Assembly (NCBI GenBank): GCA_947650365.1
Contig: CANTAL010000028.1
Coordinates: forward strand, 806,001-870,000
DNA from: Chamaelirium japonicum
Lineage: Eukaryota > Streptophyta > Magnoliopsida > Liliales > Melanthiaceae
Reading direction: 5' to 3'
Length of the DNA: 64,000 nt
Positions 26,053 through 40,166 of this stretch are shown in pieces (position 1 is the first letter of the stretch; every line of letters begins with the position of its first letter). Made by a program: the position numbers and the translations under genes. The notes under the pieces were generated by a model. It was not told the origin of the DNA. It searched no databases and saw only the letters and a list, made by a program, of their open reading frames with translations.

Positions 26053-26457
26053 CCAATGAGTAAGAATGGATCGCACGAATGAATTAGAATGGATCATATG
26101 AATGAATTAGAATGGATTGTGCGAATGAATTAGAATGGATCGTACGAATGAATTAGAATGGATCGTGTGAAAGAATTAGAATGGATTGTATGAATGAATT
26201 AGAATAGATCGTATGAATGAATTTGAATGGATCGTACGAATGAATTAGAATGGATCGTACGAATGAATTAGAATGGATACATTCGTGCGAATGAATTAGA
26301 ATGGATACATTCGTGCGAAAGAATTAGAATAGATCGTATGAATGAATTAGAATGGATCGTACGAATGAATTAGAATGGATCGTACGAATGAATTAGAATA
26401 GATCGTATGAATGAATTAGAATGGATCGTGTGAATGAATTCGAATGGATCGTACGAA
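26053..26457 (-). repeat. R block 34
   Basis: Starts GAGTAAG, includes two 28-bp units in a row near 26,274-26,330. Ends at class c. Copied as blocks 38 and 48. Confidence 0.9.
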
Positions 26458-27329
26458 TTCATTCTAATTCATTCATACAATACATTCTAATTCTTTCAAA
26501 CGATCCATTCTAATTCATTCGTACGTTCCATTCTAATTCATTAGCACGATCCATGCTAATTCATTCGTTCGATCAATTCTAATTCATTAGCACGATCCAT
26601 TCTAATTCATTCGTACGATCCATTCTAATTCATTCACACGATCCATTCTAATTCATTCATAGGATCCATTCTAATTCATTCATACGATCTATTCTAATTC
26701 TTTCGCACGAATGTATACATTCTAATTCATTCGCACGAATGTATCCATTCTAATTCATTCGTACGATCCATTCTAATTCATTCGTACGATCCATTCTAAT
26801 TCATTCGTAAGATCCATTCTAATTCATTCGTACGATCCATTCTAATTCATTCGTACGATCCATTCTAATTCATTCGCACGAATGTATCCATTCTAGTTCA
26901 TTCGTACGATCCATTCTAATTCATTCGTACGATCCATTCTAATTCATTCGCACGATCCATTCTAATTCATTCGTACGATCAATTCTAATTCATTCGCACG
27001 AATGTATCCATTCTAATTCATTCATACGATCCATTCTAATTCATTCGTACGATCCATTCTAATTCACTCATACGATCCATTCTAATACACTCATACGATC
27101 CATTCTAATTCATTTGCACGAATATATCCATTTTAATTCATTCGTACGATCCATTCTAATTCCTTCGTACGATCCATTCTAATTCATTCATACGGTCTAT
27201 TCTAATTCATTCGTACGATCCATTCTAATTCATTCGTACGATCCATTCTAATTCCTTCATACGATCCATTCTAATTCATTCGTACGATCCATTCTAATTC
27301 ATTCGTACAATCTATTCTAATTCATTCGT
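26458..27329 (+). repeat. F block 35
   Basis: L near 26,540, 28-bp units near 26,704 and 26,732, then the GTAAGATCC unit (26,807) that marks the start of segment X. Ends at class a. Confidence 0.9.
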
Positions 27330-28944
27330 ACGAATGGATACATTCGTGTGAATGAATTAGAATGGATCGTACGAATGAGTAAGAATGGATCGTACGAATG
27401 AAATAGAATGGATTGCACGAATGAATTAGAATGGATCATACGAATGAATTAGAATGGATCGTGTGAAAGAATTAGAATGGATTGTATGAATGAATTAGAA
27501 TGGATCGTACGAATGAATTAGAATGGATCGTACGAAGGAATTAGAATGGATCGTACGAATGAATTAGAATGGATCGCACGAATGAATTAGAATAGATCGT
27601 ACGAATGAATTAGAATGGATCGTACGAATGAATTAGAATGGATCGTACGAAGGAATTAGAATGGATCGTACGAATGAATTAGAATGGATCGTACGAATGA
27701 ATTAGAATAGATCGTACGAATGAATTAGAATGGATCGTACGAAGAAATTAGAATGGATCGTACGAATGAATTAGAATTGATCGTATTAATGAATTAGAAT
27801 GGATACATTCGTGCGAATGAATTAGAATTGATCGTATGAATGAATTAGAATGGATCGTGCGAATGAATAAGAATGGATCGTACGAATGAATTAGAATGGA
27901 TCGTACGAATGAACTAGAATGGATACATTCGTGCGAATGAATTAGAATGGATTGTACGAATGAATTAGAATGGATCGTACGAATGAATTAGAATGGATCT
28001 TACGAATGAATTAGAATGGATCGTACGAATGAATTAGAATGGATCGTACGAATGAATTAGAATGGATACATTCGTGCGAATGAATTAAAATGGATCGGAC
28101 GAATGAATTAGAATGGATCGTACGAATGAATTAGAAAGGATCAAATGAATGAATTAGAATGGTTACATTCATGTGAATGAATTAGAATGGATCGTACGAA
28201 TGGATTAGAATGGATCGTACGAATGGATTAGAATGGATACATTCGAGCGAATGAATTAGAATGGATCGTACGAATTAATTAGAATGGATCGTACGAATGG
28301 ATTAGAATGGATCCTACGAATGGATTAGAATGGATACCTTTGTGCATATGAATGGATTAGAATGGATCCTACGAATGGATTAGAATGGATCATATTAATG
28401 AATTAGAATGGATCGTACGAATGAATTAGAATGGATACATTCGTGCGAATGAATTAGAATGGATCGTGCGAATCAATTAGACTGGATCGTGTGAATGAAT
28501 AAGAATAGATCATACGAATGAATTAGAATGGATCGTACGAATTAATTAGAATGGATACATTCGTGCGAATGAATTAGAATAGATTGTATGAATGAATTAG
28601 AATGGATCGTACGAATAAATTAGAATGGATACATTCGTCCGAATGAATTAGAATGGATCATACGAATGAGTAAGAATGGATCGTACGAATGAAATAGAAT
28701 AGATTGTACGAATGAATTAGAATGGATCCGTACGAATGAATTAGAATGGATACATTCGTGCGAATGAGTTAGAATGGATCGTACCAATGAGTAAGAATGG
28801 ATCGTACGAATGAAATAGAATGGATTGTGCGAATGAATTAGAATGGATCGTACGAATGAATTAGAATGGATCGTGTGAAAGAATTAGAATGGATTGTATG
28901 AATGAATTAGAATAGATCGTATGAATGAATTAGAATGGATCGCA
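27330..28944 (-). repeat. R block 36
   Basis: Segment X and the following K units: CGAAGG units, CGTATTAATG, M in R (28,140), N in R (28,328), AATCAATTAGAC, K at 28,629 and 28,750. Ends at class e. Confidence 0.9.
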
Positions 28945-29504
28945 CGAATGTATCCATTCTAATTCATTCGTACGAATCCATTCTAATTCATTCGTACAAT
29001 CCATTCTATTTCATTCATACGATCCATTATTACTCATTCGTATGATCCATTCTAATTCATTCACAAGAATGTATCCATTCTAAATCATTCGTACGATCCA
29101 TTCTAATTCATTCGTACGATCCATTCTAAATCATTCGTACAATCCACTCTATTTCATTCGTACGATCAATTCTAATTCATTAGCATGATCCATTCTAATT
29201 CATTCGTACGATCCATTCAAATTCATTCGCACGATCCATTCTAATCCATTCGTACGATCCATTCTAATCCATTCGTACGATCCATTCTAATTCATTCGCA
29301 TGAATGTAACCATTCTAATTCAATCATTTGATCCATTCTAATTCATTCGTACGATCCATTCTAATTCATTCGTCCGATCCATTCTAATTCATTCTAATTC
29401 ATTCTCACGAATGTATCCATTCTAATTCATTCGTACGATCAGTTCTAATTCATTCACAAAATCTATTCTAATTCATTCATACGATCCATTCTAATTCATT
29501 CGCA
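28945..29504 (+). repeat. F block 37
   Basis: Copy of block 33 at 3,452 bp, including the 10-bp doubling near 29,387. Ends at class k. Confidence 0.9.
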
Positions 29505-29909
29505 CCAATGAGTAAGAATGGATCGCACGAATGAATTAGAATGGATCATATGAATGAATTAGAATGGATTGTGCGAATGAATTAGAATGGATCGTACGAA
29601 TGAATTAGAATGGATCGTGTGAAAGAATTAGAATGGATTGTATGAATGAATTAGAATAGATCGTATGAATGAATTTGAATGGATCGTACGAATGAATTAG
29701 AATGGATCGTACGAATGAATTAGAATGGATACATTCGTGCGAATGAATTAGAATGGATACATTCGTGCGAAAGAATTAGAATAGATCGTATGAATGAATT
29801 AGAATGGATCGTACGAATAAATTAGAATGGATCGTACGAATGAATTAGAATAGATCGTATGAATGAATTAGAATGGATCGTGCGAATGAATTCGAATGGA
29901 TCGTACGAA
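29505..29909 (-). repeat. R block 38
   Basis: Copy of block 34 with one AATAAATT change near 29,816. Ends at class c. Confidence 0.9.
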
Positions 29910-30792
29910 TTCATTCTAATTCATTCATACAATACATTCTAATTCTTTCAAACGATCCATTCTAATTCATTCGTACGTTCCATTCTAATTCATTAGCACG
30001 ATCCATGCTAATTCATTCGTTCGATCAATTCTAATTCATTAGCACGATCCATTCTAATTCATTCGTACGATCCATTCTAATTCATTCACACGATCCATTC
30101 TAATTCATTCATAGGATCCATTCTAATTCATTCATACGATCTATTCTAATTCTTTCGCACGAATGTATACATTCTAATTCATTCGCACGAATGTATCCAT
30201 TATAATTCATTCGTACGATCCATTCTAATTCATTCGTACGATCCATTCTAATTCATTCGTACGATCCATTCTAATTCATTCATACGATCTATTCTAATTC
30301 ATTCATACAATCCATTCTAATTCTTTCACACGATCCATTCTAATTCATTCGTACGATCCATTCTAATTCATTCGCACAATCCATTCTATTTCATTCGTAC
30401 GATCCATTCTTACACATTGGTACGATCCATTCTAATTCATTCGCACGAATGTATCCATTCTAATTCATTCGTACGAATCCATTCTAATCCATTCGTACAA
30501 TCTATTCTATTTCATTCGTACGATCCATTCTTACTCATTCGTATGATCCATTCTAATTCATTCGGACGAATGTATCCATTCTAATTTATTCGTACGATCC
30601 ATTCTAATTCATTCGTACGATCCATTCTAATTCATTCGTACGATCCATTCTAATTCATTCGTCCGATCCATTCTAATTCATTCGCACGAATGTATCCATT
30701 CTAATTCATTTGTACGGTCCATTCTAATTCATTCGCATAATCCATTCTATTTCATTCGTACGATCCATTCTTACTCATTCGTATGATCCATT
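29910..30792 (+). repeat. F block 39
   Basis: L, two 28-bp units with GTATAC then GTATCC, CTTACACATTGG, GGACGAATG. Ends at class d. Confidence 0.9.
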
Positions 30793-31937
30793 ATGGATAC
30801 ATTCGTGCGAATGAATTAGAATGGATCATACGAATGAGTAAGAATGGATCGTACGAATGAAATAGAATGGATTGTGCGATTGAATTAGAATGGATCGTAC
30901 GAATGAATTAGAATGGATCGTTTGAAAGAATTAGAATGGATTGTATGAATGAATTAGAATGGATCGTACGAATGAATTAGAATGGATCGTATGAGTGAAT
31001 TAGAATGGATACGAAGGAATTAGAATGGATCGTACGAAGGAATTAGAATGGATCATACGAATGAAATAGAATGGATCGTACGAAGGAATTAGAATGGATC
31101 GTACGAAGGAATTAGAATGGATCGTACGAATGAATTAGAATGGATATATTCATGCAAATGAATTAGAATGGATCGTATGAATGAAATAGAATGGATCGTA
31201 TGAGTGAATTAGAACGGATAGTACGAATGAAGTAGAATGGATCGTATGAATGAATTAGAATGGATACTTTCGTGCGAATGAATTAGAATGGATCGTATGA
31301 ATGAATTAGAATAGATTGTGCGAATGAATTAGAATGGATCGTACGAATGAATTAGAATGGATACATTCGTGCGAATAAATTAGAATGGATTGTATGAATG
31401 AATTAGAATGGATCGTACGAATGAATTAGAATGGATCTTACGAATGAATTAGAATAGATTGCGCGAATGAATTAGAATGGATCATACAAATGAATTAGAA
31501 TGGATCGTACGAAGGAATTAGAATGGATTGTACGAATGAATTAGAATGGATCGTACGAATGAATTAGAATGGATCGTACGAAGGAATTAGAATGGATCGT
31601 ACGAATGAATTAGAATGGATCGTACGATTGAATTAGAATGGATCATACGAATGAGTAAGAATGGATTCGAATGGATCGTGCGAATAAATTAGAATGGATC
31701 ATACGAATAAATTAGAATGGATACATTCGTCCGAATGAATTAGAATGGATCATACGAATGAGTAAGAATGGATCGTACGAATGAAATAGAATAGATTATA
31801 CGAATGAATTAGAATGGATCCTACGAATGAATTAGAATGGATCGTGTGAAAGAATTAGAATGGATTGTATGAATGAATTAGAATGGATCGTATGAATGAA
31901 TTAGAATGGATCGTGCGAATGAATTCGAATGGATCGT
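30793..31937 (-). repeat. R block 40
   Basis: Rich in CGAAGG units (31,012-31,120). A shortened GATACGAAGG unit near 31,008 and a fused GATTCGAATGG near 31,664. K near 31,719. Ends at class n. Confidence 0.9.
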
Positions 31938-32980
31938 ATGATCCATTCTAATTCATTCATACAATCCATTCTAATTCATTCGCACGAATGTATCCATTCT
32001 AATCCATTTGTACGATCCATTCTAATCCATTCGTACGATCCATTCTAATTCATTCGCATGAATGTAACCATTCTAATTCATTCATTTGATCCATTCTAAT
32101 TCATTCGTACGATCTATTCTAATTCATTCGTCCGATCCATTCTAATTCATTCGCACGAATGTATCCATTCTAATTCATTCGTACGATCCATTCTAATTCA
32201 TTCGTACGATCCATTCTAATTCATTCGTAAGATCCATTCTAATTCATTCCCACGATCCATTAATCCATTCTAATTTATTCGTACGATCCATTCTAATTCA
32301 TTCGTACGATCTATTCTAATTCATTCGCACGAATGTAACCATTCTAATTCATTCATACGATTCATTCTAATTCATTCGTATGAGCTATTCTAATTCATTC
32401 GTACTATCCATTCTAATTCATTCTTACGATCCATTGTAATTCATTCATACAATCCATTTAGATTCATTCGCACAAATGTATCCATTCAAATTCATTCGTA
32501 CGATCCAGTCTGATTCATTCGTACGATCTATTCTAATTCATTCGTTCGAATGTATCCATTTTAATTCATTCGTACGATCCATTCTAATTCATTCATACGA
32601 TGTAATTCATTCGTACGATCCATTCTAATTCATTCGTACGATCGATTCTAATTCATTCGCACTATCCATTCTAATTCATTCGTACGATCCATTCTAATTC
32701 ATTCGTATGATCCATTCTAATATATTCATTCAAATATATCCATTCTAATTCATTCATACGATCCATTCTAATTCATTCGCACGATCCATTCTAATTCATT
32801 CGCACGAATGTATCCATTCTAATTCATTTGCACGATCCATTCTAATTCATTCCGATGATCTATTCTAATTCATTCGTACGATCCATTCTAATTCATTCTA
32901 ATTCATTCGTACGATACATTCTACGATCCATTCTAATTCATTCGTATATTCTATTCTAATTCATTAGCACGATCCATGCT
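31938..32980 (+). repeat. F block 41
   Basis: M near 32,057, a doubled CATTAATCCATTC near 32,257, a truncated CATACGATGTAATTC near 32,603 and ATATATTCATTCAAATATATCC near 32,723. More irregular than most blocks. Confidence 0.9.
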
Positions 32981-33001
32981 AATGAATTAGAATGGATCGT
33001 A
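32981..33001 (-). repeat. R block 42, single-monomer island
   Basis: About one R monomer between F runs. It enters by class l (CATGCTAATGAATT) and leaves by TCGTACGATCC. Confidence 0.88.
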
Positions 33002-34353
33002 CGATCCAATCTAATTCATTCATACGATCCATTCTTACTTATTTGTATGATCCATTCTAATTCAATCGTACGATCCATTCTAATTCATTCGTACGATCCA
33101 TTCTAATTACTTCGTACGATCTATTCTAATTCATTCGTACGATCCGTTCTAATTCGTTCGTACGATCCATTCTAATTCATTCGTACGATCCATTCTAATT
33201 CATTCGCGCAATCTATTCTAATTCATTCGTACGATCCATTCTAATTCATTCGTACGATCCATTCTAATTCATTCATACAATCCATTCTAATTTATTCGCA
33301 CGAATGTATCCATTCTAATTCATTCATACGATCCATTCTAATTCATTCGCACAATCTATTCTAATTCATTCATACGATCCATTCTAATTCATTCGCACGA
33401 ATGTATCCATTCTAATTCATTCATACGATCCATTCTACTTCATTCTTACTATCCGTTCTAATTCACTCATACGATCCATTCTAATTCATTCATACGATCC
33501 ATTCTAATTCAATTGTACGAATATATCCATTCTAATTCATTCGTACGATCCATTCTAAGTTCTTAGTACGATCCATTCTAATTCCTTCGTACCATTCTAA
33601 TTCCTTCGTACGATCCATTCTAATTCCTTCGTACGATCCATTCTATTACATTCGTATGATCCATTCTAATTCCTTCGTACGATCCATTCTAATTCCTTCG
33701 TGTCCATTCTAATTCACTCATACGATCCATTCTAATTCATTTGTACGATCCATTCTAATTCATTCATACAATCCATTCTAATTCAATCGCACGAATGTAT
33801 CCATTCTAATTCATTCGTACGATTAGTTCTAATTCACTCACAAAATCTATTCTAATTCATTCATACGATCCATTCTAATTCATTCACACGAATGTATCCA
33901 TTCTAATTCATTCATACAATCCATTCTAATTTATTTATACGATCCATTCTAATTCACTCATACGATCCATTCTAATACATTCATATGATCCATTCTAATT
34001 CATTTGCACGAATATATCCATTCTAATTCATTCGTACGATCCATTCTAATTCCTTCGTACGATCCATTCTAATTCATTCGTACGATCTATTCTAATTCAT
34101 TCGTACGATCCATTCTAATTCATTCGTACGATCCATTCTAATTCCTTCGTACGATCCATTCTAATTCATTCGTACGATCCATTCTAATTTATTCATACGA
34201 TCCATTCTAATTCTTTCACACGATCCATTCTAATTCATTCGTACGATCCATTCTAATTCATTTGTGCAATCCATTCTATTTCATTCGTACGATCCATTCT
34301 TACTCATTCGTATGATCCATTCTAATTCATTCACACGAATGTATCCATTCGTA
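33002..34353 (+). repeat. F block 43
   Basis: Holds shortened units: CGTACCATTC near 33,588 (18 bp, five bases lost) and CGTGTCCATTC near 33,699. TAAGTTCTTAGTACG near 33,555 is diverged. Ends at a class b variant with ACCAATG. Confidence 0.9.
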
Positions 34354-35718
34354 CCAATGAATTAGAATAGATTGTACGAATGAATTAGAATGGATCGTAC
34401 GAATGAATTAGAATGGATCGTACGAATGAATTAGAATGGATACATTCGTGCGAATAAATTAGAATGGATTGTGCGAATGAATTAGAATGGATCGTACGAA
34501 TGAATTAGAATGGATATATTCGTGCAAATGAATTAGAATGGATCGTATGAATGTATTAGAATGGATCGTATGCGTAAATTAGAATGGATCGTACGAATGA
34601 ATTAGAATGGATTGTATGAATGAATTAGAATGGATCGTACGAATGAATTAGAATGGATCATACGAATTAATTTGAATGGATCGTACGAATGAATTAGAAT
34701 GGATCGTACGAATGAATTAGAATGGATCGTACGAATGAATTAGAATGGATGCATTCGTGCGAATGAATTAGAATGGATTGTGCGAATGAAAAAGAACAGA
34801 TCGTGCGAATGAATTAGAATGGATCGCACGAATGAATTAGAATGGATCGTGCGAATGAATTAGAATGGATTGTACGAATGAATTAGAATGGATACATTTG
34901 TGCGAATGAATTAGAATGGATCGTACAAATGAATTAGAATGGATCGTATGAATAAATTAGAATGGATCGTACGAATGAATTAGAATGGATCGTGCGAATG
35001 AATTATAATGGATCGTACGAATGAATTAGAATGGATCGTGTGAAAGAATTAGAATGGATCGTACGAATGAATTAGAATGGATCGTGCGAATGAATTAGAA
35101 TGGATCGTACGAATGAATTAGAATGGATACATTTGTGCGAATGAATTAGAATGGATCGTACGAATGAATTAGAATGGATCGTATGAATGAATTAGAATGG
35201 ATCGTACGAATGAATTAGAATGGATCGTACGAATAAATTAGAATGGATACATCCGTCCGAATGAATTAGAATGGATCATACGAATGAGTAAGAATGGATC
35301 GTACGAATGAAATAGAATAGATTGTACGAATGAATTTGAATGGATCCTACGAATGAATTAGAATGGATCGTGCGAAAGAATTAGAATGGATTGTATGAAT
35401 GAATTAGAATGGATCGTATGAAAGAATTAGAATGGATCGTACGAATGAATTAGAATGGATCGTACGAATAAATTAGAATGGATACATTCGTCCGAATGAA
35501 TTAGAATGGATCATACGAATGAGTAAGAATGGATCGTACGAATGAAATAGAATAGATTGTACGAATGAATTAGAATGGATCATACGAATGAGTAAGAATG
35601 GATCGTACGAATGAAATAGAATAGATTGTACGAATGAATTAGAATGGATCCTACGAATGAATTAGAATAGATCGTGTGAAAGAATTAGAATGGATTGTAT
35701 GAATGAATTAGAATGAAT
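34354..35718 (-). repeat. R block 44
   Basis: ATATTCGTGCAAATG, GAAAAAGAACAG near 34,788, K near 35,248 and 35,480, then a second GAGTAAG/GAAATAG pair (35,585). Ends at class f. Confidence 0.9.
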
Positions 35719-37586
35719 TCGTACGATCCATTCGAATTCATTCGCACGATCCATTCTAATTCATTCATACGATCCATTCTAATTCATTCATACAATCCAT
35801 TCTAATTCTTTCACACGATCCATTCTAATTCATTCGTAGGATCCATTCTAATTCATTCTTACAATCTATTCTATTTCATTCGTACGATCCATTCTTACTC
35901 ATTCGTATGATCCATTCTAATTCATTCGGACGAATGTATCCATTCTAATTTATTCGTACGATCCATTCTAATTCATTCGTACGATCCATTCTAATTCATT
36001 CGTACGATCCATTCTAATTCATTCGCACGAATGTATCCATTCTAATTCATTCGTACGATCCATTCTAATTCATTCGTACGATCCATTCTAATTCATTCGC
36101 ACGAATGTATCCATTCTAGTTCATTCGTTCGATCCATTCTAATTCATTCGTACGATCCATTCTAATTCATTCGCACGATTCATTCTAATTCATTCGTCCG
36201 ATCCATTCTAATTCATTCATTCGATCCATTCTAATTCATTCGTACCATCCATTCTAATTCATTCGCACAAATATATCCATTCTAATTCATTCGTACGATC
36301 CATTCTAATTCATTCGCACAATCCATTCTAATTCATTCGTCCGAACCATTCTAATTCATTCGCACGATCTGTTCTTATTCATTCGCACAATCCATTCTAA
36401 TTCATTCGCACGAATGTATCCATTCTAATTCATTCGTACGATCCATTATAATTCAGTCGTATGATCCATTCTAATTAATTTGTATGATCCATTCTAATTC
36501 ATTCGTACGATCCATTCTAATTCATTCATACAATCCATTCTAATTCATTCGCACGAATGTATCCATTCTAATTAATTCGTACGATCCATTCTAATTCATT
36601 CGTATAATCTATTCTTATTCAATCACACGATCCAGTCTAATTGATTCGCACGATCCATTCTAATTGATTCGCACGAATGTATCCATTCTAATTCATTCGT
36701 ATGATCCATTCTAATTCATTAATATGATCCATTCTAATTCATTCGTATGATCCATTCTAATTCATATACACAAAGGTATCCATTCTAATCCATTCGTAGG
36801 ATCCATTCTAATCCATTTGTACGATCCATTCTAATTCATTCGTACGATCCATTCTAATTCGTTCGCTCGAATGTATCCATTCTAATCCATTCGTACGATC
36901 CATTCTAATTCATTCGCATGAATGTAACCATTCTAATTCATTCATTTGATCCATTCTAATTCATTCGTACGATCCATTCTAATTCATTCGTCCGATCAAT
37001 TCTAATTCATTCGCACGAATGTATCCATTCTAATTCATTCGTACGATCCATTCTAATTCATTCGTAAGATCCATTCTAATTCATTCGTACGATCCATTCT
37101 AATTCATTCGTACGATCCATTCTAATTCATTCGCACGAATGTATCCATTCTAGTTCATTCGTACGATCCATTCTAATTCATTCGTACGATCCATTCTAAT
37201 TCATTCGCACGATCCATTCTAATTCATTCGTACGATCAATTCTAATTCATTCGCACGAATGTATCCATTCTAATTCATTCATACGATCCATTCTAATTCA
37301 TTCGTACGATCCATTCTAATTCACTCATACGATCCATTCTAATACACTCATACGATCCATTCTAATTCATTTGCACGAATATATCCATTTTAATTCATTC
37401 GTACGATCCATTCTAATTCCTTCGTACGATCCATTCTAATTCATTCATACGGTCTATTCTAATTCATTCGTACGATCCATTCTAATTCATTCGTACGATC
37501 CATTCTAATTCCTTCATACGATCCATTCTAATTCATTCGTACGATCCATTCTAATTCATTCGTACAATCTATTCTAATTCATTCGT
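35719..37586 (+). repeat. F block 45
   Basis: Includes GATCTGTTC near 36,366, N at 36,751, M near 36,917 and the copy-two start near 37,017. 28-bp units at 37,132 and 37,252 are 120 bp apart. Ends at class a. Confidence 0.9.
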
Positions 37587-39201
37587 ACGAATGGATACAT
37601 TCGTGTGAATGAATTAGAATGGATCGTACGAATGAGTAAGAATGGATCGTACGAATGAAATAGAATGGATTGCACGAATGAATTAGAATGGATCATACGA
37701 ATGAATTAGAATGGATCGTGTGAAAGAATTAGAATGGATTGTATGAATGAATTAGAATGGATCGTACGAATGAATTAGAATGGATCGTACGAAGCAATTA
37801 GAATGGATCGTACGAATGAATTAGAATGGATCGCACGAATGAATTAGAATAGATCGTACGAATGAATTAGAATGGATCGTACGAATGAATTAGAATGGAT
37901 CGTACGAAGGAATTAGAATGGATCGTACGAATGAATTAGAATGGATCGTACGAATGAATTAGAATAGATCGTACGAATGAATTAGAATGGATCGTACGAA
38001 GAAATTAGAATGGATCGTACGAATGAATTAGAATTGATCGTATTAATGAATTAGAATGGATACATTCGTGCGAATGAATTAGAATTGATCGTATGAATGA
38101 ATTAGAATGGATCGTGCGAATGAATAAGAATGGATCGTACGAATGAATTAGAATGGATCGTACGAATGAACTAGAATGGATACATTCGTGCGAATGAATT
38201 AGAATGGATTGTACGAATGAATTAGAATGGATCGTACGAATGAATTAGAATGGATCTTACGAATGAATTAGAATGGATCGTACGAATGAATTAGAATGGA
38301 TCGTACGAATGAATTAGAATGGATACATTCGTGCGAATGAATTAAAATGGATCGGACGAATGAATTAGAATGGATCGTACGAATGAATTAGAAAGGATCA
38401 AATGAATGAATTAGAATGGTTACATTCATGCGAATGAATTAGAATGGATCGTACGAATGGATTAGAATGGATCGTACGAATGGATTAGAATGGATACATT
38501 CGAGCGAATGAATTAGAATGGATCGTACGAATTAATTAGAATGGATCGTACGAATGGATTAGAATGGATCCTACGAATGGATTAGAATGGATACCTTTGT
38601 GCATATGAATGGATTAGAATGGATCCTACGAATGGATTAGAATGGATCATATTAATGAATTAGAATGGATCGTACGAATGAATTAGAATGGATACATTCG
38701 TGCGAATGAATTAGAATGGATCGTGCGAATCAATTAGACTGGATCGTGTGAATGAATAAGAATAGATCATACGAATGAATTAGAATGGATCGTACGAATT
38801 AATTAGAATGGATACATTCGTGCGAATGAATTAGAATAGATTGTATGAATGAATTAGAATGGATCGTACGAATAAATTAGAATGGATACATTCGTCCGAA
38901 TGAATTAGAATGGATCATACGAATGAGTAAGAATGGATCGTACGAATGAAATAGAATAGATTGTACGAATGAATTAGAATGGATCCGTACGAATGAATTA
39001 GAATGGATACATTCGTGCGAATGAGTTAGAATGGATCGTACCAATGAGTAAGAATGGATCGTACGAATGAAATAGAATGGATTGTGCGAATGAATTAGAA
39101 TGGATCGTACGAATGAATTAGAATGGATCGTGTGAAAGAATTAGAATGGATTGTATGAATGAATTAGAATAGATCGTATGAATGAATTAGAATGGATCGC
39201 A
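37587..39201 (-). repeat. R block 46
   Basis: Supermonomer copy of block 36. CGAAGCAATT near 37,790 replaces CGAAGGAATT. Confidence 0.92.
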
Positions 39202-39761
39202 CGAATGTATCCATTCTAATTCATTCGTACGAATCCATTCTAATTCATTCGTACAATCCATTCTATTTCATTCATACGATCCATTATTACTCATTCGTAT
39301 GATCCATTCTAATTCATTCACAAGAATGTATCCATTCTAAATCATTCGTACGATCCATTCTAATTCATTCGTACGATCCATTCTAAATCATTCGTACAAT
39401 CCACTCTATTTCATTCGTACGATCAATTCTAATTCATTAGCATGATCCATTCTAATTCATTCGTACGATCCATTCAAATTCATTCGCACGATCCATTCTA
39501 ATCCATTCGTACGATCCATTCTAATCCATTCGTACGATCCATTCTAATTCATTCGCATGAATGTAACCATTCTAATTCAATCATTTGATCCATTCTAATT
39601 CATTCGTACGATCCATTCTAATTCATTCGTCCGATCCATTCTAATTCATTCTAATTCATTCTCACGAATGTATCCATTCTAATTCATTCGTACGATCAGT
39701 TCTAATTCATTCACAAAATCTATTCTAATTCATTCATACGATCCATTCTAATTCATTCGCA
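39202..39761 (+). repeat. F block 47
   Basis: Supermonomer copy of block 37. Confidence 0.92.
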
Positions 39762-40166
39762 CCAATGAGTAAGAATGGATCGCACGAATGAATTAGAATG
39801 GATCATATGAATGAATTAGAATGGATTGTGCGAATGAATTAGAATGGATCGTACGAATGAATTAGAATGGATCGTGTGAAAGAATTAGAATGGATTGTAT
39901 GAATGAATTAGAATAGATCGTATGAATGAATTTGAATGGATCGTACGAATGAATTAGAATGGATCGTACGAATGAATTAGAATGGATACATTCGTGCGAA
40001 TGAATTAGAATGGATACATTCGTGCGAAAGAATTAGAATAGATCGTATGAATGAATTAGAATGGATCGTACGAATAAATTAGAATGGATCGTACGAATGA
40101 ATTAGAATAGATCGTATGAATGAATTAGAATGGATCGTGCGAATGAATTCGAATGGATCGTACGAA
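39762..40166 (-). repeat. R block 48
   Basis: Supermonomer copy of block 38, keeping its AATAAATT change. Confidence 0.92.

Larger units (their letters stand above)
25141..30258. repeat. 3,452-bp duplication overlapping the supermonomer's left edge
   Basis: The stretch 25,141-26,806 recurs at 28,593-30,258, offset 3,452 bp. Markers are GGATCCGTACG at 25,272/28,724, the class k switch at 26,052/29,504 and GAATGTATAC near 26,710/30,162. Similarity ends just after 26,806, which is close to where 10,257-bp copy one starts. Calling 26,760-28,616 segment X and this piece Y', the order is Y' X Y' Y'' X Y' Y'' X. That fits repeated out-of-register exchange between existing copies. Confidence 0.88.
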
